From: Nymphalis io | Taxonomy: Eukaryota; Arthropoda; Insecta; Lepidoptera; Nymphalidae | Length of the DNA: 64,000 nt | Assembly (NCBI RefSeq): GCF_905147045.1 | Contig: NC_065902.1 | Coordinates: 7,819,377-7,883,376, forward strand | Direction: 5' to 3' | In this document: piece after piece, positions 23,153-35,090 of the stretch | Layout of the letters: every line of letters begins with the position of its first letter | Position numbering within the stretch: position 1 is the first letter of the stretch | Notes under the pieces: generated by a model | What the model saw: only the letters and a program-made list of their open reading frames with translations | Databases searched by the model: none | What the model was told of the DNA's origin: nothing | Made by a program: the position numbers and the translations under genes

Positions 23153-23961
23153 GCTAGAGATTACAACATAAATATTGCTATAGAGATATTATACAAATAA
23201 TTCATAATAAAAATATGGACCCTTTTACATATTATTCCTCATAAAACTGGAGTCATTTTATAACATATTGCAATTTTGATACAGCACGAGGATTTTTAAT
23301 ACATATACTTTTCTAACTCGGTAAGGTTAATCTAACAATAAAACATATCAATCAATATTGCTTGACATCTTTCATGTTATGTTTACCATCGTAATGCTTC
23401 TAGTTTATTTGTACACGAAGCGTGACTGAAGACTTCTCACGCACACGCACCGAACTGCCACACGTGCGATGGTCTTTGTGCATCTGACCAATTTATAGAG
23501 AGCTGTCTCTTGGAAAATCTAAAGGGTCACCACACACAGCGTTTGAACGCATACGTGGTTTCGCTCTTAAATCGGTTTTGTGAAGATTTCGCCCACGATT
23601 GCCGCTGTAATTTAACGCGAGATGTTTACGTAGGCTTAAGAAAAAAAAATACGTCAAAAGTTTAATTCTTTCACAGCCACAATCTGCAACTTAAAATAAC
23701 TATTATATAATTTGCAAGGTAATTGTGTTAGTGGCTTTTATTACTAATTTTTTTATTATATTAAGTAGGTAGTTATACTGGTAAGTGGCCCACCTTATTT
23801 TTTTATTTTCCTTATAATAATATATTTATTTATTTATATAGGTACATAAACAGAATACAATCAGGACACACATTAAAATTACGAACTTATACAATTTTAA
23901 GCTAAATTTATTCCTAAACACGTGTACACGGCATGCTCATTAAAATAATATTAATACAGTC

Positions 23962-24096
23962 AGCCATCAACCTTGGAATCTCTTGTGCCTGAAGTTACAC
24001 TGGCACACTCAAACTGGAACAACAACACCAAGTATTGCAGCTTGGCGGTAGAATATTGACTGGGTGGTGGTGGATAATCAGGCACAAAGAACTACA
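23962..24096 (-). mobile_element. Old, truncated poly(A)-type SINE copy
   Basis: CAACCTTGGAATCTCTTGTGCCTG and GGCGGTAGAATATTGACTGG are recognisable in reverse orientation among many substitutions. Confidence 0.6.
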
Positions 24097-27000
24097 AATA
24101 AGTAAGTATTAAACAAATTTCGACAGTGGATAGATAAATACAATTATAATTTGTTATTTTTAGCACAATAAAAATAATAATAAAATAACTATAATCGATA
24201 CACAAAAACCAAATTCATTAATTACTTTAAGACATGCGTACTAGCGCTACATATACTACAAATTGTATAAACTTAACTATAAAATCCTCCTTGATAGCTA
24301 ACTTCATGAAAGTAGACCGTGAAACCTCAATACTATCTACGCTCACATTTCTAGTGTACCAACTTGTACATGACTTATAGATGTAGATATGCATCCAGTT
24401 CATTGTAAATCGGCTGTGTCGGTGTAAAGAGGCGGCATCTAATTCCCGGCTGAGCGAGCGCGTCACGACTCATCTGCGCCCGCGCCGCGGTAGGCGAGGC
24501 GCACACGACTCTGCATAAATTACCTCACGCTCCAAAACAGGATTGCAAAACATGAAAAAATACGATGAAATCGAATGCACTGGTGAAGGACGTGTCTGGA
24601 TCGATTCTGACTTCAGTATCGTCCAAAAGATACGACCCGAATAATATACAACATTATGCTACATAAATATTGCCTATATTGGTATACTGTCCTATTATAT
24701 CTATAATATGTAAATAATTAATTAATTCTAATTTTCGTATTTAACAAGAGCAATTATTTTCATAATCGTACTATTCGTAAGTTCATGATTGAAAAGAAAA
24801 ACTAACAAATAAGTACAAACATGAATTTATTTTTTTGATGTAGTCAAATTATATAATTGAAGTAAACTTGGAAATAGGACTATAATCATATTTTTTTCAT
24901 TTTTAACTTTTAGAAGTGGAACCTTCGGAGATCAGAGTACAAAATTTTTGTTTGACGTTCTCTATGTAACAATATCGTCCAAATCATGATAACTGAATGT
25001 TAAAGCGTGAAAGTCAAAAAAATAAAAAAGATTTAGAAAAAGTATCGAATATATAATTAGATCATTTTTGATACAAAATTCAACGTGGGTTACGTTTTGC
25101 GCATCACATACATACCTACTTACCTAAGAGATGTCATTGTAAGAAAATTTTCATTTCGGAGACATCACAAGCAAATGACAAATGTAATCATGATATTACT
25201 TCTTAAATTTTTTTAGCTATCCAAATATTATAATTTAATTCCTTGATTTGAAAGAAGGATAACCCTTGGCTTTAACTTATAGCCTAAAAGTAAAATAGGG
25301 CTTTAATAAAATAAAATAAAATGTTAACTTTTACTCGACTACGACAATATAGAGAATGTTGTAAAAGTTGTACAACATAGTAGGTACTTCAGTTTATACT
25401 TACTTTATTTATAATATGTAAAAATATAATCATACAAGTAAGTCCAGTGTAAAAAATTACTATAGTAATAGTGCGTAGGATGTGTATCATGAAGGCACTG
25501 TACATTAAGAGCCACGCAGATATTAATCGATATCTTTTTTGTAGTCTGAAAGAACCATTTCTATTAAAGAGCGAATTATAAATCACTTACAGATTATCTT
25601 CTTTTGAATTAATGTGTAGAATACGTTTCCATCGTTCGATATTTACAAAGTCTATAGACAAATGTCAAGATTGTCTTGACTAATGTCTGTGCTAGTCCTA
25701 ACATTAGTATCATCCCACGGTTGGAAGCGGCGCGCGACCGCAACGACCTCTACGACTGCGCGACGTTTTCTGTGTAAGTGTGTAGACATACAGAAGGTAA
25801 ATATTTTTGCATTTAAATAAATATCACTTATTTTAGAGCCCTAGGAATATATTATGTATATTATAAACAATAATAGTAGAACCTTTTTTAACCAATCCAA
25901 TAAATGAAATTATGATAAAAATGTTGTAAATTATTTGTTGCATTTGTGTTGCACGTGCTAATGTATGCAGGTTTAATTTGAAATAATATTGAATTTTATC
26001 CTTCTAGATGAAAGATCAAATAAAAAATAATAATTGTATGTAATATGTACCATTGTGCATATAGTTACCTTAAAAATAATAATAGAAATATTATTTTAAA
26101 AAATGAACAATCATTTTGTGGTTTTAAAATCAACTGCCATGCATCGGAATTCAAATCAAGTCATAAGTCACTACACTGTAAAGCTCTATCGCGAGTGTGC
26201 TGCGCAGGCGCATGGGCGCGGGCGGCGCGTGCCTGGGAACCGGCGGCGCGCGCGCGTTCTCACGGCCCGCCTGACCCGCCCCTCTCGTCCCGCGCCGCGC
26301 TCTCACCTCTAAGCAACCGACTGTGATTTATAGACTCGCTGAATTCCGGCTCAATTAGCTTGGATTAGTCGAACGGTGATAGTGAAGTTTATGTTTTAGA
26401 AAGGCTGTTTTCATGCTTGTAGTTGGTTGAGAAAAAATATTTATTAGTTCCTTTCTCAATATTTATAAAAAGAAAAGTCATTTTATTGATAACACTGCCT
26501 TAACAACCGTTTCCCATATCAGGTTTTTTCTTCATTTAGGACACATTAACATAAATTATAAGTTAACATATAATCCTTGTAGAAGTTTTTTTAGCATTAT
26601 TGTATATGAAGAAAATATTTTAAAACAAGTAGTGGGATAAATTTAATTGCAAGAAAATAATCAAGTCGCATCGTGACACTAGATTTTATCTGGGCGAAGT
26701 ATGTACATATGTGGGACACGAATACGCAGTAGACGTGACTTCCTATGTGTTCAAAGTACTAGAGTTATGTATTTATTTAATTTTTCCCAGAAACAATAAG
26801 ACGAAGTGCTATTATCTTTAATAAAAGTTATTGCACGATTACACCGAGGCGTGTCAACTGCAAACGGAACAAAGGCATAATTTGGAATAAGAAACGAATA
26901 TTTGCTACGTTTGATCACGTATTTTCTTCATCCCCGGCGGCTCCGGCCTTATTTTAATTTTAATATAATTTTAAATATGCTTTGGTATGTTTTCCTTCAT

Positions 27001-27572
27001 GTTGGCATTACCCTAGTACATTCAAATATAATTAAAAATTATCTTACAATGAATAAATAAATTTAAAAAGGTCAAAATGTAAAATAATAACCTGAGTGAA
27101 TCTACGGTAAGTTTAATCTCGTTGCAAAGCGCAGGATCTATGCGACACACTAAGATGCAATCAGTTTGTTTTACGACACGCCTCACGAGCCTTATGATTA
27201 TAACACAAAACACCAACACATTGTATATCAGTTCGAGTAACTTTATACCGAATCCTTTGCATTCCATTGATGTTAAGCTTACAATTCACTTTCACTTCTC
27301 TACGTTTTGTATTCCTTGCGTAAATGCGATAACTAAAAAACTAATTTTACAAAAATATGTTTAAAAACCTGATACGACTTGCACATTTTATTTTATTATT
27401 ATATTAATAAAAAGCAATCTAAGATTATTATTTAAAAATATTTCGAAATTAACTTGAACATTAATCTATAATAATTTTATGAATAACCAGTTACGTAAGC
27501 AATCGGAATTATGTATCTACCTACCTGAGATAAGTGTATGTGAAAAAACGTTAATGATGAATGAGCCGTGAC
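24097..27572. other. Gene desert, segment 8, with strong GC islets
   Basis: No protein gene supported. GC islets lie at about 24440-24520, 25725-25780 and, most striking, 26190-26330. The reading frames across the last one (26045-26326) are low-complexity Arg/Ala-rich products of GC content and not genes. Confidence 0.4.
26190..26330. promoter_or_regulatory. CpG-rich islet, possible promoter or enhancer
   Basis: Roughly 130 bp with alternating GC-rich words such as GGCGGCGCGCGCGCG and CCCGCCTGACCCGCCCC, far above the surrounding composition. No exon can be tied to it. It could be an uncharacterised transcription start or a regulatory element of the neighbouring hairy-type gene. Confidence 0.3.
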
Positions 27573-27823
27573 TTTTTTTTTGTATTATAGGTTGGGCAAA
27601 TGGGCCACCTGATGTAAGTTGCCACCACCATAGACATTGGTGCCGTTAAAAATATTTATTCGCCTCCAACCTAGGTAACGAAGTTGTTATGTTCCTTGAG
27701 CCCGTAGTTACTCTTGCTCCTTCCTTTACAACCGGAACACAACGGTACTAAATATTCTTGTTTAGCGGTAGGATGTATGATGGGTGGATGGTACCTACCT
27801 AGACGGCCTTGCACAAACCACCA
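27573..27823 (-). mobile_element. Diverged poly(A)-type SINE copy
   Basis: Reverse orientation: a T run at 27574-27581, then GGGCAAATGGGCCACCTGAT, CCGGAACACAAC, and GACGGCCTTGCACAAACCACC at the 5' end. Many substitutions. Confidence 0.75.
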
Positions 27824-30800
27824 AGAAAATTAAGTTTTAAATTAGTTTTAATAATAACCACAATACAAAATTTTTAGAAACATTTAGTTTTTAATAAAGG
27901 TTGATATCTTAGTTAGCCAACATTATCTGCTTTGCATATTGTATAAGGCTCGTGCTGGGTTAAAAGATAAACAAAACAACATCAGTTCAAATTAAGCGAG
28001 ATAACTCCGCAAAAACACGCTACCTGAGCTAACCTTCCTTCGGGTCCTTATTGTGAGGACAACACTTTGTGTGCTTCTAACCAAAATTACGAAAACAGAA
28101 CCTCAGAAGCGAATGAGACAGACCTATATCGATCACCGAATGAAAAAAAGAAAGAGAAAAAATCCTTTCTTTCCTAAACTAAGGGTTATGTCAAAAGCGG
28201 TCGGTAGCCAGAACAAGTTATTTAAATTTGGTGGTCGCCAGGACGCTACGCCTACGTGCCCCGCGAACGAGTCACCGGACCGCCGACTCAATCGCAAACT
28301 TTTTTTAAAAATCGGTATCATTATTGCACCCGAGAATTGAAATTAAAATGCCTTCGTATATCATGCGAATATTATACAATACGATATCGTGCTAATGTAT
28401 GCGTGTGACCAATAAAGCAATCATCGGGATGGTCTGGCCAATTACGGCGTTGGCGGCTTATTGGCTGAGATCGGATTTTTATATTTAATTGATAATAACT
28501 CGCGGTCGCAGCTCTTGTGGCGCACGCTGCGGTGGCTCACAACGTTTATGCAAAAGAGATGCTAATTCAATTTGCGCTCGAGATAACTTCGTGAACATCT
28601 ACAGAACGTTCGTTTCGAAATAAAGGTAAACTATCGATAATAAAATATTCCGACGCGGTATAAGAGCCTTAATTGAAATGGACACAATATTATTCGATCC
28701 GAAAAATGCCGTCTCGGTCCATTTCAAAGCTGCCTTTGGTTGCAGCAATTTGTTTTTGATTGTCTGCGGATGAATTAGTGTCGGCGTTGTGAGACACGCT
28801 GTGCATACTAATGCGCGTAATAATAAAAATAAAGTCAGAATGTGCTAGGCGCAATTACGAATGCGTAATTATTGAAAATACAAAAATGTATCTATCTTAT
28901 AAATAAGTTAAACATAAGAAAAAGTAGAATCTTCGCACTAATTATATCAATTTAATAAATTTATGAATATTTTTTTAAAAGACGTGTAATGTCCCTAACA
29001 CTTTTTTGTCCATAATTTAATATTAGGTAACTACGTATGGTTAAAAAATAATCGTGCTTAAATTTTAAAACAAAATAAAGCTAGTACAATTTAAAGTTTA
29101 CTATTTAATATTAATCAATACAGAAAAGCGCCCATTAAACTAAATAACAATACTTGTATCATGTGCACGATAAAACAGCGCAATTTACTCGTTGGCTATC
29201 GATGTTATTTAATGCGGCGCGGTCGCATTCGAATGAGAGGTGAAAAAATAAGCGCCCGGAGTGCATTTTCGAAAATCGATTAAGGGAGACATGATTGAAG
29301 AGGCACGTTTTTGTACGATCGGTACTTGGCCGGGTAACGCTTTAACTTATAATGTTAGCATACGAAGTCATAAAGCAATCTGACGGTGAATAATTACATT
29401 ACCTCGGTTACCTCCCATTGTACTCCATAACGCCGTAATTATTTCCATTCATATGAACTGTCAACTGACGTATAACATACGGACATATTTTTGTACTACA
29501 ATGGAGTACGGCATCAACGTACCGTAAAATTATGGATGCGAATAATTCCGCATTAAATATATGAATAATTGCGAATTTTGGTCAGATAATAATAAATTGG
29601 CATCGACTTTTCGTTTTAATTAATGACATTTATAATATTATGTTTATATATTTGTACATTGATGTATACCCCATTTCAATCGAAGAAGGAATAAAGATAA
29701 ACAAACTTTAAATTTACATACTCCATGTGATATGCCAATAGCTCTACTGTATTATGCACTACAAACAGTTCTTGAATAATTTAACTTTATTTATGTCACC
29801 ATTATTCCACCTAACTATTTATAACTTTCTAATTAAAGTATAATTTAACTTCTAAAGTTCCGAAAACAATTTTCTCGAATAAGAATATCATAGATTATTT
29901 AAGATCTTGACAATTATTATTATTAATTATCTTGACCAATGTTATCGCGTCAATTATATGATAAAGTTGTTTATTTGTCTTTACTCCTTTTGTGGTTTGA
30001 AAAGGCTTCAGATGTTACAGATATAAAACTTATATCGTGATTTCTAATAAATAATTTCATTCTTGCCAGTAAAAATAATTTACGTACTAAAAATATATAA
30101 AGTAAAAATAGTTAGTAGATGAACTATGAGAGCACAGTAACGTGTCCTCGGCTGGAGAAGAAAGTATAAATATGTATACTACCCAATACTAATATCGCTA
30201 AGCCCATTCAATAATAATAACATCAACCACTTAATTTTTAAAATCAAATAAATGTGCGAGTAATTTTAAATATTGGATACAATTTTTAACATTAAGTATA
30301 TTAATCAATTGCATGTAGAGACAATATTCGTGGCATAATTGTGATAAATTCAACTACTGTACTCAAGAATATTTACGAATCACATTGTTGGAATTCTATT
30401 GACTTATTCAGAAGGAAATCCGGTTCGATGACATCATCAATCATTTGTAATTTGCAATATATTCAGCACGCACACTCATTCGTTGCGTTTTAATTACGAA
30501 ATCAATAATCGAATTGTAAAAGAAATTTTTATCGATTGTCCTTAGATACTGCGTCGCTATCAGATGCGTGCATCGCATTTTACATTTTAACAATAAATAA
30601 CACATGGACATAATGATGGTGGATACAATTTAATTTATGTTTTTTAATCCAAACTAATAAATAAGGAGTTTTTTTATTGTTTAACTGGAGTAGCTGCACT
30701 TCGCTGGTTTACTCGCTTTAAATTTAGATTATTGACCTGACAACCGAAAATTTCAGGTTCTTGTATTGAATAAATATTTGATCTTTGTATAATATTATTT

Positions 30801-31579
30801 TCTTTTATTAAGATATTTGGAACCTTTTGATTAAGATCTTGGGAACACATTCTGATTGATTTTTGGATGTTGCATGTAATAATTGACGTGTTCAAGTTCA
30901 ATTAAATAAAAGGTAACATTTTTCTTATCTTGCAATTTGAATATCATAATAATAATTTCGAAACTGCCGTCTCTCGGGATCCAAGCTAATTAAAGTAGAG
31001 AATCTGGTGTACCTGAATAAGTACAGTTTCAAATAAAGCCTTTCTCTTATATATTTAGGAATTAAATAAATTTTTAAATTAATCGCAGGTCAGAAAGTAA
31101 TATTTTAACTAAATCTTCAAACAGTTATCAGTATATATTTAAGCAAAATAATGAAATCAACTTACACATATTGTTGAGAATAAGGATTAAAACAAAATCA
31201 TTCTAAAGTCATAAGAACTTTCAATTAAAATTTTTTTTTTTTTGCCTTTGAAAATTAACTACCTACTGAAAATTAGAGGTCTGGTCGTACTTTGACTCTT
31301 ATGATAAGTTCAACTTAAAAGTAAAAAAATATACATATATATTTTTTTTCTTTTAATATAAACATCGTTTCTGTTAATTGTTTATTAGCTCTTCGTGACC
31401 TGAACGTGACTCGAACTCCTGATCTGACAATGAAACGTGAAAGTTATGGTTTTGTACTGGTATTATTGATATATAAATATGATGTCTTATAATATTATAA
31501 ATTAATTCATTTTTCGATCACCTACGATCAAAAGTAAAAATTAATGCAAAACATGTAAAGTGAGCTATTTCTTTAAAAA
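27824..31579. other. Gene desert, segment 9
   Basis: No supportable gene. Repeat-free, moderately GC-rich stretches at about 28420-28620, 28690-28830 and 29160-29360 look like candidate regulatory DNA. The overlapping 95- and 62-codon frames at 28053-28340 lack any family features. Confidence 0.35.
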
Positions 31580-31720
31580 CTAGTTACCCCTCACGACTTC
31601 GCCCGCCTGTTACGGATGCGATGTTTAGGGACTTTATTATTTAAATGCGGATGGCATTTAAATAATAAAGCGTAACAAACAAACTGTCTTTCGCATTTAT
31701 AATATTAGTTAGGATAACAT
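31580..31720 (+). repeat. Fragment of common lepidopteran repeat (RTE-like tail), interrupted by a hairpin
   Basis: It begins AACTAGTTACCCCTCACGAC and ends CGCATTTATAATATTAGTTA, words that recur in the repeat at 37589-37762. Between them, 31632-31648 and 31654-31670 form a perfect 17-bp inverted repeat with a 5-bp loop. Confidence 0.5.
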
Positions 31721-33290
31721 CATAGTAATATTTGTTTTATATTAAAAACAAATGATTAGATAAACATAGCGAAATACGACATCACTAACGACATAATCAT
31801 TACCTTTAACATCGTATGCCCCATAACATGTTTCACTCCTCATTTTCGAAGCAAAGTAACTGTTCCGCGACTATTACACTGCAGTTGTCGCATGACAAAA
31901 AGGCGACCGTTGACCGGTTGCCTCTCGGTCATTAAAAACACATCAGCGTCCGATAAATTATTTTATTAAATGTCGATTCACACCTTTGCCTCGACTTGAG
32001 CGTGTCTAATCGAACGGAGCCTTGAACAAGTTATAGACTGGTTAGTTTGTCATTGTTATTGTTAGAATTTCGATGTTTGGAAAATAGAGAAAAAAACGGT
32101 CGTCGTAGCGGCGAAGCGGTAGGTGTCTTTTTATGGCATCTGTTTGAGATATGCCGCGGCGATTATTATTTATTTGTAATTCTAATTGACGCCAGCTTTT
32201 ATGGTGTGGTTGATTTTTAAAATTCTTACGAAGTCGATAATTTTGCTAAGGTACCTTAGAAGCGAGCTAAAATCGCTTTTAATTACCAGCTATAAGTTAT
32301 ATATATAATATATATAATAAAAATAACACATTATTTTTCATATCGATTACTAACTTAAATTGCCGTGTAGAATTTCTAGCATGCTTAAAATTTAATATAA
32401 CACATTAAAAGAATATAAGAGTAATAAATTAACAATTTAAATTTTTTTTTAAATTGTACGATGTTTCTAGTTTCAATACCTAAAATAAAATAGTGTACTT
32501 AAAGAGCCCGAGAGCTAAGGTTTAAAGCAGGTAAATAGTGTACAAACGCTTACTACCATAATGCAAGAGCCTATACAAAGGCACATTGAGCTGTCGACGT
32601 AAATCTCACGATCGTCAAGGTTGTTACCACGGTGGTCTTCATCCTGTCAGTTCATTTCAATAAAACCCAGACATAAGTACTTGAATAAAGTATTTATACA
32701 CATTAACAGGTTGTATATGTAACTATTAAGCATATATGTTTATGTAGTATCACAAAAAATGTTTTTAATTACTTAATTATTTTTGACCAGATGCGATTTA
32801 GTGCTAGTAGCATGCAAGTAGTATTGTTTATTAAAAGAATATGGTTGTTACTTTAGCTGGCACGTTTATTACATTATGCTATATAAGAAAGGTAAAAGAC
32901 GCATAAACGACTATTCTTAAAAGAAAAATTGAACATGTTGGTTATGAGCATGCTACTTAAAGCATTGTTTTGTTCGTAAGTAAGGTAAAAAATGTGACTC
33001 TTCGTATTCCTAATATTCTTAAAATAGGAATAAAGAGCAATATCCAACACCCCCATACTACATGAGGAACAGAAAATCAAATACGGTCGTCCCCATCATA
33101 AGTGCGACAACGAGAAAGCTACAATTTTACGTTAGCGTATCTCATGCAGTTTTTGCAATATGCATGAAAACCTTCATATATATTGCAACGATGACAGTGA
33201 AGAAACTAATAGACTGGGCGCAAACGGTGACTATCAAGGCCATTCTGTACTACAAACAAATGGCAATCCATAATTGAGATCGGGTCATCT
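31721..33290. other. Gene desert, segment 10
   Basis: AT-rich, with a GC-elevated region at about 31850-32160. No gene recognised; the overlapping short frames at 32874-33277 are unconvincing. Confidence 0.35.
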
Positions 33291-33295
33291 CAATC

Positions 33296-33590
33296 TTACT
33301 TTTTTATATTTACCGGGAAGGCAAATGACTCTACTCCACTTGATGGTAAGTGGTGTTAGAGTCCATACGCTACGACGGCCAGTACAGTCGGAAAGAACGA
33401 TCTGTACTAGGTCCCGCCATGTCGGCCAGCAAGATGCGTCTTCACGCCTCGTTTGAAGGAACCCAAGTTATAAGAGGAGAAGAACACGTGAGCTGGTAAA
33501 CAATTATATTTTGTGGCGACAAAGAAAATAGTTGCCTAATTTCTTCGTGCGCTATGGAAATGATGTCACAGACTGGCTGGCCATAACCTA
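33296..33590 (-). mobile_element. 5'-truncated copy of the CR1/jockey-type LINE 3' end
   Basis: In reverse orientation this matches the last 300 bp of the element at 12550-15975: GGCAAATGACTCTACTCCAC near its 3' end, then CACGCCTCGTTTGAAGGAAC and GTGAGCTGGTAA from the ORF2 tail. It is diverged, so an older insertion. The open frame at 33274-33456 is a shadow. Confidence 0.8.
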
Positions 33591-33986
33591 GACTTACCTA
33601 GGAATCCAGACGTCTCTTCAAGTTCGGCAAATGACACCCCTTTATGGTAGATAATTGGCAAAAGGCATTTTGTATCAATATAATAAAAAATGAAATAGTG
33701 AATATAAAACAAGCAACCAGAGAAGACAGACGCCAGTTGCCAATAACATGTTACAAAGGTAGTCTCATCAATTATTCTAAAATTTAAATTGTGATGCTGC
33801 CTGGAAAGAAACTATTCGTCAATCCAAACGATAAAAAAAAATACATAAAGAAACATTGTAGTTCTTCTTCATTCACTATAATTTAACATCTAAAGTTTCG
33901 ATAAAAATTCACCGACATTCAAAACAGCGTTTCCAAGTCTTTACTCCTTTTGAGGTTGGAATAAGCTATACTTATACAGACAGTTT

Positions 33987-34043
<57 letters not shown>

Positions 34044-34444
34044 TATGTAAACACTATCTAAGAGCATCAAATGGGAAGGCTAATTAGTAATTCATTCAAA
34101 ACAAGAGTTTTGAAGCAAAAGCTCATAACATTCAAGATTTATACTTATTGGTAATATTTTATGTCGAAATACATCAATCTCGAGGTACTCAGAACGTAAT
34201 CACACAACTAAGTTAATTTAGTTAATTCGTAATTTGTTAAGAACTCATTCCGTTGAATAGAAAGCATTAATTAAAGTAGTAATTACATAATTATATAATA
34301 TTTACGATGAGTGTTGCGTCGAAGATGTATTTAATCATAAGAAGTCTTCGCTTCTCTCTGTAATTAATGTTATGGCCATAATTAGTATTGGGCATAGTGA
34401 TGAATGTTTGATTTTTCTTAATAAATATACTATAATAAAGTTAC
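33591..34444. other. Gene desert, segment 11, with (TA)n microsatellite
   Basis: No gene. An uninterrupted TA repeat occupies about 33998-34040. Confidence 0.5.
33998..34040. repeat. (TA)n microsatellite
   Basis: About twenty uninterrupted TA units within TATATAAATATATA-type flanks; probably length-polymorphic. Confidence 0.9.
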
Positions 34445-34700
34445 GTTGTCCCAGTGCTGGGAGACCTCCTCTTGTTTTGAGGAGAAGATAATTCAGATAA
34501 TTCCACCTCGCTATTCCGATCATTTATTAATAAGTAGCAGACTTTCATCCGACATATGTTTTCTCACGATATTTTCTTTCACTATCGAATACAAATACTG
34601 GTGAAATATAAACACAAATGAAACACTTTAAAATTCAGCGTTGCTTCTCCGAATTTGAACCCACTGCTATACCTATCCCAACGACTGGGTCATCTCGGTT
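34445..34700 (-). mobile_element. Diverged tRNA-derived SINE copy
   Basis: Reverse orientation: CCCAGTGCTGGGAGACCTCC at the body end, a GAATTTGAACCC B-box remnant and GACTGGGTCATCTCGG at the tRNA-like head. Strongly diverged from the 18.6-kb copy. Confidence 0.65.
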
Positions 34701-35090
34701 CATAATATATTAATTATGTATGTAAAAATCATCTGTACCATGATTTTTTATTAACATGGTTTGATGTAATAACAACAAACACTTGTGAATTTGACATACG
34801 GATATCCAAATTTGTTTAGTCATTTCAGCGATTTTTAAATCATAATTAAAAAGATTTTGCAGAATACAACAATAAATACCCAATTGAAATAGAAGCGGTA
34901 CAGTGAAAACTAATTAAAAAATACATTAAATTTCACCAAAGCCTTTTTTATTCATTCAAGCAGACGAAAACGATAGCTTGGAGTAATAAATATCTACAGA
35001 CCACATCCATTTAACAAAGAGCTTTTAAGTTTCTTTTTATTTAACTAATATTTTATAATAAAACGTTTTGTGAAAATAATAATTTAAATA

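Noticed and set aside
26045..26326. Arg/Ala-rich open frames across the GC islet
   Set aside because: Low-complexity translation of CG repeats on overlapping frames; no family resemblance.
28053..28340. 95-codon plus-strand frame, Lys/Arg-rich
   Set aside because: Overlaps an equally open minus-strand frame and shows no family features.
33998..34040. TA repeat as a possible regulatory element
   Set aside because: A simple microsatellite; nothing around it suggests function.
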